NCBI GenBank assembly: GCA_001604185.1
Contig: LVAV01000032.1
Coordinates: 124,001 to 188,000, forward strand
Direction: 5' to 3'
DNA length: 64,000 nucleotides
From: Clostridiales bacterium Firm_16
GTDB lineage: Bacteria > Bacillota > Clostridia > Saccharofermentanales > Saccharofermentanaceae
A model generated the notes under the pieces. The model had not been told where the DNA came from. It did no database searches and saw only the letters and a list, made by a program, of their open reading frames with translations. The stretch's first letter is position 1. Each line of letters starts with the position of its first letter. Made by a program: the position numbers and the translations under genes. Below, one piece after another: positions 17,319-26,979 of the stretch.

Positions 17319-20300
17319 CGATCTGTCCCGCCTGAAGCGTGTAACGCCGTTCGTTCAGACGCAGGATATTTCCCGTTGATGCAAGTCCGATCTGCTTGGC
17401 CTTCTCCGAATATCTGGTTACCCGGATATCCCGGATCGGCGTATCGGTCTCGATCAGGAACTGTTGCTGCACGGAAGTCGGATTGATCACGATCAGATAA
17501 GTTTTTCCCTCAGCATAGTATGCATAAGAGATCAGGCGGACCTGGTAATCTTTCTCTGTTGTTTTTGAGAGTGGTACGACCCAGGATGTCTCCATCCGGT
17601 ACCCTTGCGCCACATTACGAAGCACGCCGACAGCACGCATTGCAACCGTCATATTTTCGGACTGGACCAGTCGGTTCTCCAGACGATCTGAATCATCAGC
17701 GAAGAAATAATCCTCATCCGCATCCCCGTCCAGCCGAGTGATCGGAAGGTCCACACATACGAAAGATGTATGGGATCCCAGATCCTCCAGAAGAATTTTC
17801 AGGATGTTCGCCGCATTCAACGGTTGTGTAACGTTCAGGATATTGTCCCGATATACTTTACGGCTGACGACCGAGAACTCCAGTTTTGAGATCCACTCAC
17901 CTTTACTTTCCTGAATGTAGGAAGAAGGAATGCGGGGAATCTGATCCTGGTATTCCGAATAGGATTGCTTGACCAGCTCATTAATGTCATCGGTAACCGC
18001 CATCTCCGACGAAGTACCATCGTTAGTAATACGCAGACCGGACGAATGGAAATCTGCCTGGGAAGGCATTGTTCCTCCGTCATAATCCATACCGTCAATA
18101 AACGTGATCTTATCTTTGAAGTCGATATAATACTTCGAACGTGTAATGGAAGAAATTACGAAATCAACATAGGCGCCCCTCTGCAGATCCGTTTCGAAGA
18201 TGCCGTTATTATCACATATTTCCACAACGATACGATTAAACTGTCTCATCCACGGAACCGCGGTTCCGTTATCTACACGCAGTTTTCCGTATGTTTCCGT
18301 AATGCCTCCGCACAGATACTGGAACAAAGCATCCGCATCCTGACTGCTGATGGATGAGTCAATCACAAACCATGGATTGGAATTGGAACGCTTAACAAGA
18401 CGCAACGTCGATTCCAGAGAGATCACGCCGCTTCCGCTGATCTCATTTTCCGACGAAAGATCCAGCCGTTCGTTGCCAAGCAGCTGCAGATTCGTACTGA
18501 TCTTACTGCCAAGTTGTCCGATCCGCAGATTCTGCAGACGGATATACTCCGGCGAACAATCTGTAAGAAGACGGACGAGCTGCGGTTCCACCTGACTCTC
18601 CGAGAAACTCTCACGTTCCAGACGTACGCAGTCCGCCCACATCTCGCCTTTGCCATAGAATCCCAGATTCAGACGGATCGGTGTCTCCCCATCTGTTTTC
18701 TGATTCGGCCAGGCGAAGGTAAAGGAATACTCTCTCCAGTTTTCGCCAACTTCCGTAAATGTCGTTCCGATGGGCTCTGTAAGACCGGAGATCCAGGCAA
18801 TCACATGTCCCTTATCGATACCATTCTGCTTAAGATACACTTGCAGATGATAGAATGCTTTGCCCTGCATCGGACTGATCTCATCTCGGGAAATGACCTG
18901 AGATATGATATGCGCGTGTGTCGGGTCATCGTTCAACGAACGGAGATGAACCGACTTATCACCAGCAGACTTCGGCGCATCCTGCACACTCTGTACCACG
19001 GTATCTTCTCCCATAACATCCCACACGCCGCGGCCCTGGTCACCGATTGACGGAACCGCAACGGAAAGATAGCAGATATCTCCGTTCTGCACCACGACTT
19101 CACCGATATCCCGGTCCAAAGTCACCTTGGTATAGACCGACGATGTATAGAAGTTATCTTTACGTGCGATGATGACTGTCTCTTCCGAAGTGATACCCAT
19201 TGCCTGTACGGCATCGTCCTTCTCTGCGTAGACCTGCTGCCAGATCTCATCGTGGAAAGAGTAAGAATAGATAAAGCCTTCCTCCGTCAAAATCCAGATA
19301 TCTCCGCCCGGAAAGCAGATCAGCTGCTTCGGAGAGAATGTCTTATTACGGGAATCGGAATATCTCTCGAAGGACCATTTTCCCTCTTCCGAATCGAAGC
19401 TTCCTACTGCCAGTTGTCCTTCACTTCCTACCAGGACAACTTTTCCTTCATGGAACGAAGACAAGATCCACGTATCAGATTCCTGTACGGCCAGTTCCTG
19501 AGAATTTAATGTTCGAAAAACACTTCCATTGGTGGTCGTATATACTTTTCCTTTCTCTCCGCAGATCAGTGCTCTTTTTCCATCACTTACTGCAGTTAAG
19601 AAATTGCAGTCTGTTCCCGTCACGATATGATGCACAGATCCGGAATCGGTTACCATTACTTCACCTTGATCCCCGCATGCGATGGCAATATGACCCAGAG
19701 CCGTGATCGCGCGGATCGTACCGGTGCTCTTCTCATCACTCTCAACAGGGATCCATGTCTTTCCGCCGGATGAAGAATAGAATGTGCCGCCATACGTCAC
19801 GGCAAATCCACGCGGGTCCATATAGACCGCATCTACGAAAGGATCATCTTCAGACGCCCGGACCTGACCGGGATGAGACGAAGCAATGTCCGTCAGAAGA
19901 CCGCCATTGCGCATCACGGCCACAGCCATACCATCACCGGAACTGATCTTACTCACTCCATCCAGGTATTGAATCTGATTCTGTACCGCCTTCCATATAC
20001 CCAGCTGATTGGATGCGTAATCCTGCACCTTCGCCTGCAGTGTCTGGTGAAGACTACCGTCTTCGTCATATGTCATCACACGGATCGAACCGTTTCTGAA
20101 GAAAGAATCATCGTAGAGCGAACTGATCTCGGCAGAACCGTGCAGATAGACCGCACGTCCCTCCGCCTCCGCTGTACTGAAGACTTTCTCCACATAGTTG
20201 TTTTCGAAAGAAGAATCCCATACGAGATTCGTGGAAGGGATATAAGGCAGATTCACTCCCAGTCCCAAGGTCGTCAGAGAAGACCGGTCCTGACTGACGG

Positions 20301-20460
20301 ACACCTGAGGATAGTCCGACTCCATCCGGAAAATACCCAGGCTGACAAACAGAAAAGACGCAACGAGAAGGAAGATCACGGAAACCGTGACCGCAGTAAT
20401 GAAAGGACGCTTATGCATCCTCTCCTGTCCTAAAAAAATGCGTCGCAACCAGGAAATCAT
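17284..20460 (-). CDS. Large membrane-anchored exported protein: beta-propeller, CBM-like and glycosidase-like regions
   Basis: 1058 aa. One N-terminal signal anchor (about residues 22-45) after a basic cytoplasmic stub. Residues ~165-450 show repeated GG.TW / G.V.TT.G motifs like YCF48/BNR propeller blades. Residues ~475-625 resemble a jelly-roll carbohydrate-binding module (paired AFYHLQVYLK and NWREYSFTF segments, ending MWADCVRLE). Residues ~630-890 recall TIM-barrel glycosidases (HLR-type PEYIRLQNLRIG; VVEICDNNGI), with a C-terminal beta-sandwich-like end. I could not identify catalytic acids with confidence. Last gene of the ireB operon; start overlaps the CPBP stop by 4 bp. Function is uncertain. 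Confidence 0.75.
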   Translation of the reverse strand: MISWLRRIFLGQERMHKRPFITAVTVSVIFLLVASFLFVSLGIFRMESDYPQVSVSQDRSSLTTLGLGVNLPYIPSTNLVWDSSFENNYVEKVFSTAEAEGRAVYLHGSAEISSLYDDSFFRNGSIRVMTYDEDGSLHQTLQAKVQDYASNQLGIWKAVQNQIQYLDGVSKISSGDGMAVAVMRNGGLLTDIASSHPGQVRASEDDPFVDAVYMDPRGFAVTYGGTFYSSSGGKTWIPVESDEKSTGTIRAITALGHIAIACGDQGEVMVTDSGSVHHIVTGTDCNFLTAVSDGKRALICGEKGKVYTTTNGSVFRTLNSQELAVQESDTWILSSFHEGKVVLVGSEGQLAVGSFDSEEGKWSFERYSDSRNKTFSPKQLICFPGGDIWILTEEGFIYSYSFHDEIWQQVYAEKDDAVQAMGITSEETVIIARKDNFYTSSVYTKVTLDRDIGEVVVQNGDICYLSVAVPSIGDQGRGVWDVMGEDTVVQSVQDAPKSAGDKSVHLRSLNDDPTHAHIISQVISRDEISPMQGKAFYHLQVYLKQNGIDKGHVIAWISGLTEPIGTTFTEVGENWREYSFTFAWPNQKTDGETPIRLNLGFYGKGEMWADCVRLERESFSESQVEPQLVRLLTDCSPEYIRLQNLRIGQLGSKISTNLQLLGNERLDLSSENEISGSGVISLESTLRLVKRSNSNPWFVIDSSISSQDADALFQYLCGGITETYGKLRVDNGTAVPWMRQFNRIVVEICDNNGIFETDLQRGAYVDFVISSITRSKYYIDFKDKITFIDGMDYDGGTMPSQADFHSSGLRITNDGTSSEMAVTDDINELVKQSYSEYQDQIPRIPSSYIQESKGEWISKLEFSVVSRKVYRDNILNVTQPLNAANILKILLEDLGSHTSFVCVDLPITRLDGDADEDYFFADDSDRLENRLVQSENMTVAMRAVGVLRNVAQGYRMETSWVVPLSKTTEKDYQVRLISYAYYAEGKTYLIVINPTSVQQQFLIETDTPIRDIRVTRYSEKAKQIGLASTGNILRLNERRYTLQAGQIVIAEIPSKQAD

Positions 20461-21308
20461 AGATCGTTCTCCACTTGTGGCTCTTCTTCACTCGGCTTCG
20501 CTTCTGACTTCTTTCTCTTGATCTTATTATAGAGCAAAAAGGCAATCACGACAGCGAAAACAATGATCGCCGAATACTCCAGTGCGTGAAGAATGTAAGT
20601 CACCTCATTGGGCACCGTCACGATCTCATAAAGACCGCTTCCGAGGAAATTAAAGATAACGTGGGCCGCGATCGATATCAGGAGATTCTCCGTAACATAA
20701 TAAATCAGACCCAGGACCATGCCTGCAAGAACCGCGTAGCCGATCTGTACCAGTTGGTAATGCATAACGCCGAACCAGACGCCACTGAACAAGATACCAA
20801 AGATCGCCGGTGCTTCCTTCAGCATACCTTCCAGAACGATACCGCGGAACAATGCCTCCTCCAGAATCGGGATAAGCAGACAGCTGGAAAGCAGCGATGC
20901 GAACAACTCAAAACTGCCCTTTTCCTTGATTTCCATCATGGTGTTATATTCCTGCATGGACTTCTCGATCGCCGGTGAATTGAACTGTCCCAGGATCATG
21001 AAATAAAGGGAGCAGACACCCAGAAGGCCCAGCGCGCCCAGCAATGGCAACGACCAGTCCTCCGGCCGTCCCTTGCCGAAGCGAAGACCCGTTCCGATAA
21101 ATTTCCTGGAAAGGATCATCCAGATCAGACAGAAGATCAGACCGATGATGCCTACCAGTACATAGGTAATGGAATCGTGATCCCGATAGGAATCACGATA
21201 GATCAGATACGTGATCTCCAAAGCAAAAGAGATCACGAAATAATAAGCTACTATGCAGACCACCGGAGTCACAACAAAACGGAGAAACAACTTTCCCAGT
21301 TTACTCAT
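20457..21308 (-). CDS. CPBP-family intramembrane metalloprotease
   Basis: 283 aa, about seven to eight membrane spans. The family motifs are complete: EEALFRG (EExxxR) near residue 150, the FGVMHYQLVQIG histidine motif, and HVIFNFLGS (HxxxN). These are glutamate/histidine proteases of the Rce1/ABI type found in bacteria for bacteriocin immunity, maturation or unknown tasks. It overlaps the DUF1292 gene upstream by 8 bp and the 1058-aa gene downstream by 4 bp, so it may process or protect that exported partner, which is inference. Ends in a charged cytoplasmic tail. Confidence 0.88.
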   Translation of the reverse strand: MSKLGKLFLRFVVTPVVCIVAYYFVISFALEITYLIYRDSYRDHDSITYVLVGIIGLIFCLIWMILSRKFIGTGLRFGKGRPEDWSLPLLGALGLLGVCSLYFMILGQFNSPAIEKSMQEYNTMMEIKEKGSFELFASLLSSCLLIPILEEALFRGIVLEGMLKEAPAIFGILFSGVWFGVMHYQLVQIGYAVLAGMVLGLIYYVTENLLISIAAHVIFNFLGSGLYEIVTVPNEVTYILHALEYSAIIVFAVVIAFLLYNKIKRKKSEAKPSEEEPQVENDL

Positions 21309-21747
21309 TACGGGCCTCCTGCCTGTTGGCAGGTGCCGGCGAAGGTGCCGGACGGACCTGCGCTTGCGCTTGGGCTTGTGCTAGTGCCTGACGCTTGGCA
21401 TTCCGGTCCGCTGCATAACGACGCATGAATACGGTAAATGCAGCCTCCAGTTCACTCTCATTCTTGATCGAGTAGAAATACTGGTCACCGTTCTTCGCGA
21501 ACTCCGTCCGCATGATCACCAGTTCCGGATCCGCGTGATTACCGTCATCCGGTTCATAGTTATACATCACCACATATTCGATCTTCTCGATCGTAAAGGT
21601 ATCGATAATGGAAAGATAGTATTCCTTCCCATTGGATGCATCTCGAATAACAGCAAGCGCATCACCCTCCTTCGGAGAATGATGCGTGAACAACGAACGA
21701 CTTGCGTTTTTAGTTTTATTCTTCTTCGTCTGAGTAGTCTTCTTCAT
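21301..21747 (-). CDS. DUF1292 family protein with Ala/Gln/Pro tail (second paralogue)
   Basis: 148 aa from ATG 21747-21745, supported by GGAG 7 nt upstream; it overlaps the preceding DUF1292 gene by 32 bp. After a basic start (KKTTQTKKNKTK) the DUF1292 core reads ALAVIRDASNGKEYYLSIIDTFTIEKIEYVVMYNYEP, parallel to the first paralogue. The C-terminus holds AQAQAQAQ and PAPSPAPA repeats. DUF1292 (YrzB) is a small conserved Bacillota protein next to ruvX and ireB; its role is not established. Duplication and the basic and repetitive ends set this copy apart. Confidence 0.8.
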   Translation of the reverse strand: MKKTTQTKKNKTKNASRSLFTHHSPKEGDALAVIRDASNGKEYYLSIIDTFTIEKIEYVVMYNYEPDDGNHADPELVIMRTEFAKNGDQYFYSIKNESELEAAFTVFMRRYAADRNAKRQALAQAQAQAQVRPAPSPAPANRQEARNE

Positions 21748-22078
21748 CTTCGAGCTCCGCTTCTTCGCAAAGACGGTCATATTCTTCATAAATCTCGTCC
21801 GCTTCGGATTCATCCAGGCTCATCAGACCTTCTTCACCGTTCTCCATGGGCACGACCTTGGTAATGACCATCTCCGGATCTTCCTCATCCAGAGTAATGA
21901 GAACACAATATGACTGATCCTTGTATTCGAAATCATCAACCAGTGCGAACTGATATTCCTCACCGGTATCTGCATCCACCATAGTGATGATGGACTCATC
22001 TTCATTTGTAAATTCTTCGTTCATATCGCACTCGCGATCGCAACTGTTGCAATCTTTATTACAATCTTCAAAAAACAT
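21716..22078 (-). CDS. DUF1292 family protein (YrzB type)
   Basis: 120 aa from ATG 22078-22076, preceded by GGAGGT at 7 nt. Residues ~5-18 contain a cysteine cluster (DCNKDCNSCDREC) before the DUF1292 core IITMVDADTGEEYQFALVDDFEYKDQSYCVLITLDEE, and a strongly acidic tail follows. The order ireB-ruvX-DUF1292 is conserved in Bacillota, which makes the call firm; molecular function is unknown. The cysteine cluster could bind a metal, which is an inference. Confidence 0.88.
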   Translation of the reverse strand: MFFEDCNKDCNSCDRECDMNEEFTNEDESIITMVDADTGEEYQFALVDDFEYKDQSYCVLITLDEEDPEMVITKVVPMENGEEGLMSLDESEADEIYEEYDRLCEEAELEDEEDYSDEEE

Positions 22079-22118
22079 ACTAAACACCTCCGATTCAGAT
22101 AGCATATTATATCATGGA

Positions 22119-22547
22119 TCAGGAATTACTGCGATGCATATCCAGGTATTCCTGCAAAATAATCTCCGCTGCAACCTGGTCCACAACTTTCTTATAATTC
22201 TTCCCGTTTACACCGGTCTGTCTCAAATACTGAGATGCGATCACCGTCGTGAATCTCTCGTCCCGGTAAACCGGCTTGATACCGACCTTCGCTTCCAGCT
22301 TTGCGCCGAAAACATAAGCCTTCTCCTCCGATTCACTGATCGTACCATCTGTACGGCTGGGCCTGCCCAGAACGATAACGGTAACTTCCTTCTCTGAAAC
22401 GATCTCGGCGATGCGATCGATGGCATACGCGCTGTCCTGGCCGTTCCAGTTGATCGTTTCCAATCCCTGCGCCATGATTCCCATAGGATCACTGAGGGCT
22501 ATGCCGATCCTTCTTGTTCCGAAATCAATTGCCATTACACGGCTCAT
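22119..22547 (-). CDS. ruvX: Holliday junction resolvase-like RuvX (YqgF)
   Basis: 142 aa from ATG 22547-22545, with GGGAG upstream; a TTG three codons earlier is possible. The RNase H-like fold is marked by MAIDFGTRRIGIALSD (first Asp), VLGRPSRTDG, the YRDERFTT motif and Asp in VVDQVAAEIIL. The family resolves Holliday junctions and is also tied to 16S rRNA 5' processing. Sits 27 bp after ireB and 40 bp before DUF1292 in a conserved arrangement. Confidence 0.95.
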   Translation of the reverse strand: MSRVMAIDFGTRRIGIALSDPMGIMAQGLETINWNGQDSAYAIDRIAEIVSEKEVTVIVLGRPSRTDGTISESEEKAYVFGAKLEAKVGIKPVYRDERFTTVIASQYLRQTGVNGKNYKKVVDQVAAEIILQEYLDMHRSNS

Positions 22548-22574
22548 ACTCTTCAAACTCCCCGTACGGAAAGA

Positions 22575-22835
22575 TCATTCCTGAGCCAGACGCTCACAAT
22601 ATTCACGTACGATAACTTCCAGGAGTTCGTCTCTCTCCATGCGGCGGATCAGACCTCTGGCGCCCTTATAGTTCGTGATATATGTCGGGTCACCGGACAT
22701 AAAATATCCGACCAGCTGGTTGATGGGATTGTATCCCTTCTCCTGCAATGCATCCAGAACCTGCATCATAAGTTCCTTCGCATCCTCGGAGCGATCCATA
22801 TTAAAAGAAAACCGTGCCGTACCTGTGTCCTGCAT
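22575..22835 (-). CDS. ireB: IreB-family regulatory phosphoprotein (UPF0297/YrzL)
   Basis: 86 aa, full length for the family. Recognisable segments are [44 protein letters not shown] and [11 protein letters not shown]. In Enterococcus the protein is a substrate of the serine/threonine kinase IreK and affects cephalosporin resistance; elsewhere its role is less clear. It begins the six-gene operon ireB-ruvX-DUF1292-DUF1292-CPBP-1058 aa. ATG 22835 has AAGGAGGTGCGTC upstream. Confidence 0.94.
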   Translation of the reverse strand: MQDTGTARFSFNMDRSEDAKELMMQVLDALQEKGYNPINQLVGYFMSGDPTYITNYKGARGLIRRMERDELLEVIVREYCERLAQE

Positions 22836-22876
22836 AGACGACGCACCTCCTTTAGTTCAAAACATGCATGTCAATG

Positions 22877-22903
22877 GATATATTCTAACACAATAAAAGT
22901 CAA
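22877..22903 (-). promoter_or_regulatory. Candidate promoter of the ireB operon
   Basis: Minus strand TTGACT (22903-22898) and TATATC (22882-22877) with a short 15-nt spacer, 42 bp before ireB. The AT-rich setting supports a promoter but the spacing is poor. Confidence 0.35.
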
Positions 22904-22952
22904 CAAATCATAAGAATTATGTAACTAATATCAAAATTGTGTCTGTTTTTCG

Positions 22953-24266
22953 TCATTTTTTCCGACAAAAACCGTCGCCAAGGGCGAGAAAACCGTCTGT
23001 TCCGGCGACCACTCCCTCGAGAATATCTCCTGAAACAAGATTCGTTTCCGAGCATTTTCCCTTCACACGGATATATTCGGTGCTGTATCCTTCGAAGGTG
23101 CCGTCCGACTCTACCTGCTCCACCAGTACCGAGACGGTCTTACCAATCATCTCTCTGGCACGGGCTTCTTCCATTCGGTCAGAGATCCCGCGGAGTTCCG
23201 CCGTTCTTCTGTTCTTGTCCGGAGCACTTACCTGCGGAGTCATTTTCCAGGCCTTCGTACCTTCTCTGGGCGAAAACGGGAAGACATGGATATGTGTAAA
23301 TCCGATTTCTTCGGCAAAAGCACAGGATTCTTTATGTTCCTCTTCAGTCTCTCCCGGGAAACCACAGATCATATCTGTCGTAAAACTGGCATTTGGGAAA
23401 ACCTCTCGAAGATCCTTCACCACTTTGCGGAACAGCGCCGTGTCATATTTACGGTTCATGCGTGAAAGCACACTATCCGATCCGCTCTGAAGGGACAGGT
23501 GGAAATGCGGACAAAGCTTCGGGTTCTTTTTCAGAAGCGCAATCAGAGCTTCTGTCATGCAGGAAGGTTCCAGCGATCCCAGACGAATCCGCTCGACGCC
23601 TTCGATGTCCGCGATATCCAGCAGAAGCTGGCCCAGAGCCGTCTCGTCCTGCCCAAGTTCTTTGCCATAGGAACAGAGATGGATACCGTTCAGTACAAAC
23701 TCCCGGTACCCCTTCTCAGTAAGATCGCGGATCTCCGTCAAGACATCTTCCCTCTTACGGCTTCTTACCCGTCCCCGGGAATAAGGGATAATACAGTATG
23801 TGCAGAAATTATTGCATCCGTCTTCGATCTTCACGACGGCACGTGTCCCCTCCTGCGAAAGCACTGCCCCGTATTCGTAATACTTTGTGCCGGCATCCAG
23901 GTCCTCTGCCTGCATCGCCTGATCCTCAGGGAGCGACAGTTTCTCCAGAAGAAGCGGCACCAGTTTCGGACGATTACTGGTACCCACCGTGATATCCGCA
24001 TCCGACTCGTCTTTCTTCATCTCGGTATGACAGCCCATAGCCACGACTACCGCCCGGGGCGCCACACGGCGCGCCTTACGGATCATCTGGCGGGATTTCC
24101 TGTCTGCTTCAGCCGTGACGGCACAAGTGTTAACGATGTATACGTCACACTCCGAAGGGTCCTGTGTCTCCTCGAATCCTTCGTTCATCAGAAGCTTACC
24201 GATCGCTGCCGACTCATAGGAATTGACCTTACATCCCAGAGTCAGGAAGAAAACTTTATATGCCAT
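22953..24266 (-). CDS. mtaB: tRNA (N6-threonylcarbamoyladenosine(37)-C2)-methylthiotransferase MtaB
   Basis: 437 aa from ATG 24266-24264, behind GAGGTG. It converts t6A37 to ms2t6A37 in ANN-decoding tRNAs. The N-terminal UPF0004 domain has its cluster cysteines in FLTLGCKVN, VNTCAVT and GCHTE; the radical SAM motif is CNNFCTYCIIPYSRG; a TRAM-like domain ends the protein. The GRVRSR and the overall length separate MtaB from MiaB. It converges with nothing and precedes the ireB operon with a 117-bp gap. Two [4Fe-4S] clusters are expected. Confidence 0.94.
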   Translation of the reverse strand: MAYKVFFLTLGCKVNSYESAAIGKLLMNEGFEETQDPSECDVYIVNTCAVTAEADRKSRQMIRKARRVAPRAVVVAMGCHTEMKKDESDADITVGTSNRPKLVPLLLEKLSLPEDQAMQAEDLDAGTKYYEYGAVLSQEGTRAVVKIEDGCNNFCTYCIIPYSRGRVRSRKREDVLTEIRDLTEKGYREFVLNGIHLCSYGKELGQDETALGQLLLDIADIEGVERIRLGSLEPSCMTEALIALLKKNPKLCPHFHLSLQSGSDSVLSRMNRKYDTALFRKVVKDLREVFPNASFTTDMICGFPGETEEEHKESCAFAEEIGFTHIHVFPFSPREGTKAWKMTPQVSAPDKNRRTAELRGISDRMEEARAREMIGKTVSVLVEQVESDGTFEGYSTEYIRVKGKCSETNLVSGDILEGVVAGTDGFLALGDGFCRKK

Positions 24267-24342
24267 TTTCACCTCAAAATAGTCTAGATTCTCTCCATTA
24301 TACCGCACATGCACAAGATTCTGTATTTTTCTTTCTTGCTCG

Positions 24343-24370
24343 TTGACATCACCCGCGCCTGTGATAAACT
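24343..24370 (+). promoter_or_regulatory. Promoter of the HPr-like gene
   Basis: Consensus -35 TTGACA (24343-24348), 16-nt spacer and -10 TAAACT (24365-24370), 34 bp before the HPr-like ATG. The strong -35 and adequate -10 make it a likely housekeeping promoter. Confidence 0.6.
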
Positions 24371-24404
24371 ATTTCCATAACATCAGGTTATTTAGGAGGA
24401 CATT

Positions 24405-24638
24405 ATGGTTCGCTTTCCGATACGTTTTCAATCCATCTCCGACGTCAAGGAGTTTGTTCAGATCGTTAATTCCTATCCCTACGATGTAGACCTCTCTTCC
24501 GGCCGTTACGTAGTAGATGCGAAGTCCATCATGGGTATCTTCAGTCTCGAACTGCAGAGCGCCATTAACCTCGAGATCCACAGCAATACCTGCGATGATC
24601 TGGTTGAGGCCCTGGCTCCTTTCCGTGTAGAGGAATGA
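24405..24638 (+). CDS. HPr-family protein lacking the phosphorylatable histidine
   Basis: 77 aa, about HPr size. The second half matches HPr well: DVDLSSGRYVVDAKSIMGIFSLEL aligns with the region of regulatory Ser46, and the serine is kept in KSIMG. The first half has SISDVKEFVQIVNS where PTS HPr has GLHARPA, so the His15 phosphoryl carrier site is absent. It cannot act as an ordinary PTS carrier; a Crh-like regulatory role is possible (Crh also lacks His15). No PTS enzymes are nearby. ATG 24405 follows AGGAGG. Monocistronic with a strong terminator. Confidence 0.8.
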   Translation: MVRFPIRFQSISDVKEFVQIVNSYPYDVDLSSGRYVVDAKSIMGIFSLELQSAINLEIHSNTCDDLVEALAPFRVEE

Positions 24639-24660
24639 TCCTGATAAATCAGTAACTAAG

Positions 24661-24695
24661 AAGGCTGTCTCTTTCCATAAAGAGACAGCCTTTTC

Positions 24696-24697
<2 letters not shown>
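24661..24697. terminator. Terminator between the convergent HPr-like and RNase R genes
   Basis: Perfect 14-bp stem AAGGCTGTCTCTTT / AAAGAGACAGCCTT (24661-24674 with 24679-24692) with loop CCAT, followed on the plus strand by TTCTC. On the minus strand the flank is only modestly T-rich, but the position fits use by both genes. Confidence 0.8.
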
Positions 24698-26552
<1,855 letters not shown>

Positions 26553-26596
26553 AATCTCTCCTGTTTCTATTTCTCATCCGAAAGCGGGTATATGAA

Positions 26597-26628
26597 AAGG
26601 GCTGAAGCCCTGTCGGACTGCAGCCCTT
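26597..26628 (-). terminator. Hairpin terminator after secG
   Basis: Stem AAGGGCTG / CAGCCCTT (26597-26604 with 26621-26628), 27 bp past the secG stop. The minus-strand flank TTCATATA has a poor T-run, so termination may be partial, letting transcription continue into the RNase R gene, a common secG-rnr linkage. Confidence 0.5.
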
Positions 26629-26655
26629 ACTGTTACTCATGTGAAATGTTTCTGA

Positions 26656-26907
26656 TCAGAAGCCTCTTGCCAGGATCAGGAAAAGAGCCACGGTGATGAT
26701 CGCGAACAAAACCGCGACAAACAGCGTCAACTTCTTCAGCTTCTCATCAAATGTTCTGCCCTTGGACTTCTCATAGAAAGAATTCGTTCCGCTTCCTCCT
26801 ACGATACCCATTCCCTGGTCATTACCTTCCTGAGACATTACCAGGATGATCAGAGCGATGCAGACAACAATATCTACGCAAGTTAGTACAATAGCTACAG
26901 TATTCAT
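26656..26907 (-). CDS. secG: Preprotein translocase subunit SecG
   Basis: 83 aa from ATG 26907-26905, with GGAGG 8 nt upstream; a TTG nine codons earlier overlaps this site and is rejected. Two membrane spans (IVLTCVDIVVCIALIILVM and LFVAVLFAIITVALFLIL) flank the conserved loop SQEGNDQGMGIVGGSG. It associates with SecYE and eases SecA-driven protein export. Upstream of the RNase R gene, the usual secG-rnr order in Bacillota. Confidence 0.94.
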   Translation of the reverse strand: MNTVAIVLTCVDIVVCIALIILVMSQEGNDQGMGIVGGSGTNSFYEKSKGRTFDEKLKKLTLFVAVLFAIITVALFLILARGF

Positions 26908-26950
26908 TATATCAGCCTCCAAGACTGTTCTCAATTATTTTAACCGTTAA

Positions 26951-26979
26951 ATATTAACACAAGAAATTCAGCAAATCAA
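26951..26979 (-). promoter_or_regulatory. Promoter of secG
   Basis: On the minus strand -35 TTGATT (26979-26974), 17-nt spacer and -10 TAATAT (26956-26951), 44 bp before the secG ATG. The -35 overlaps the stop codon of the upstream ATPase gene. Confidence 0.65.
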
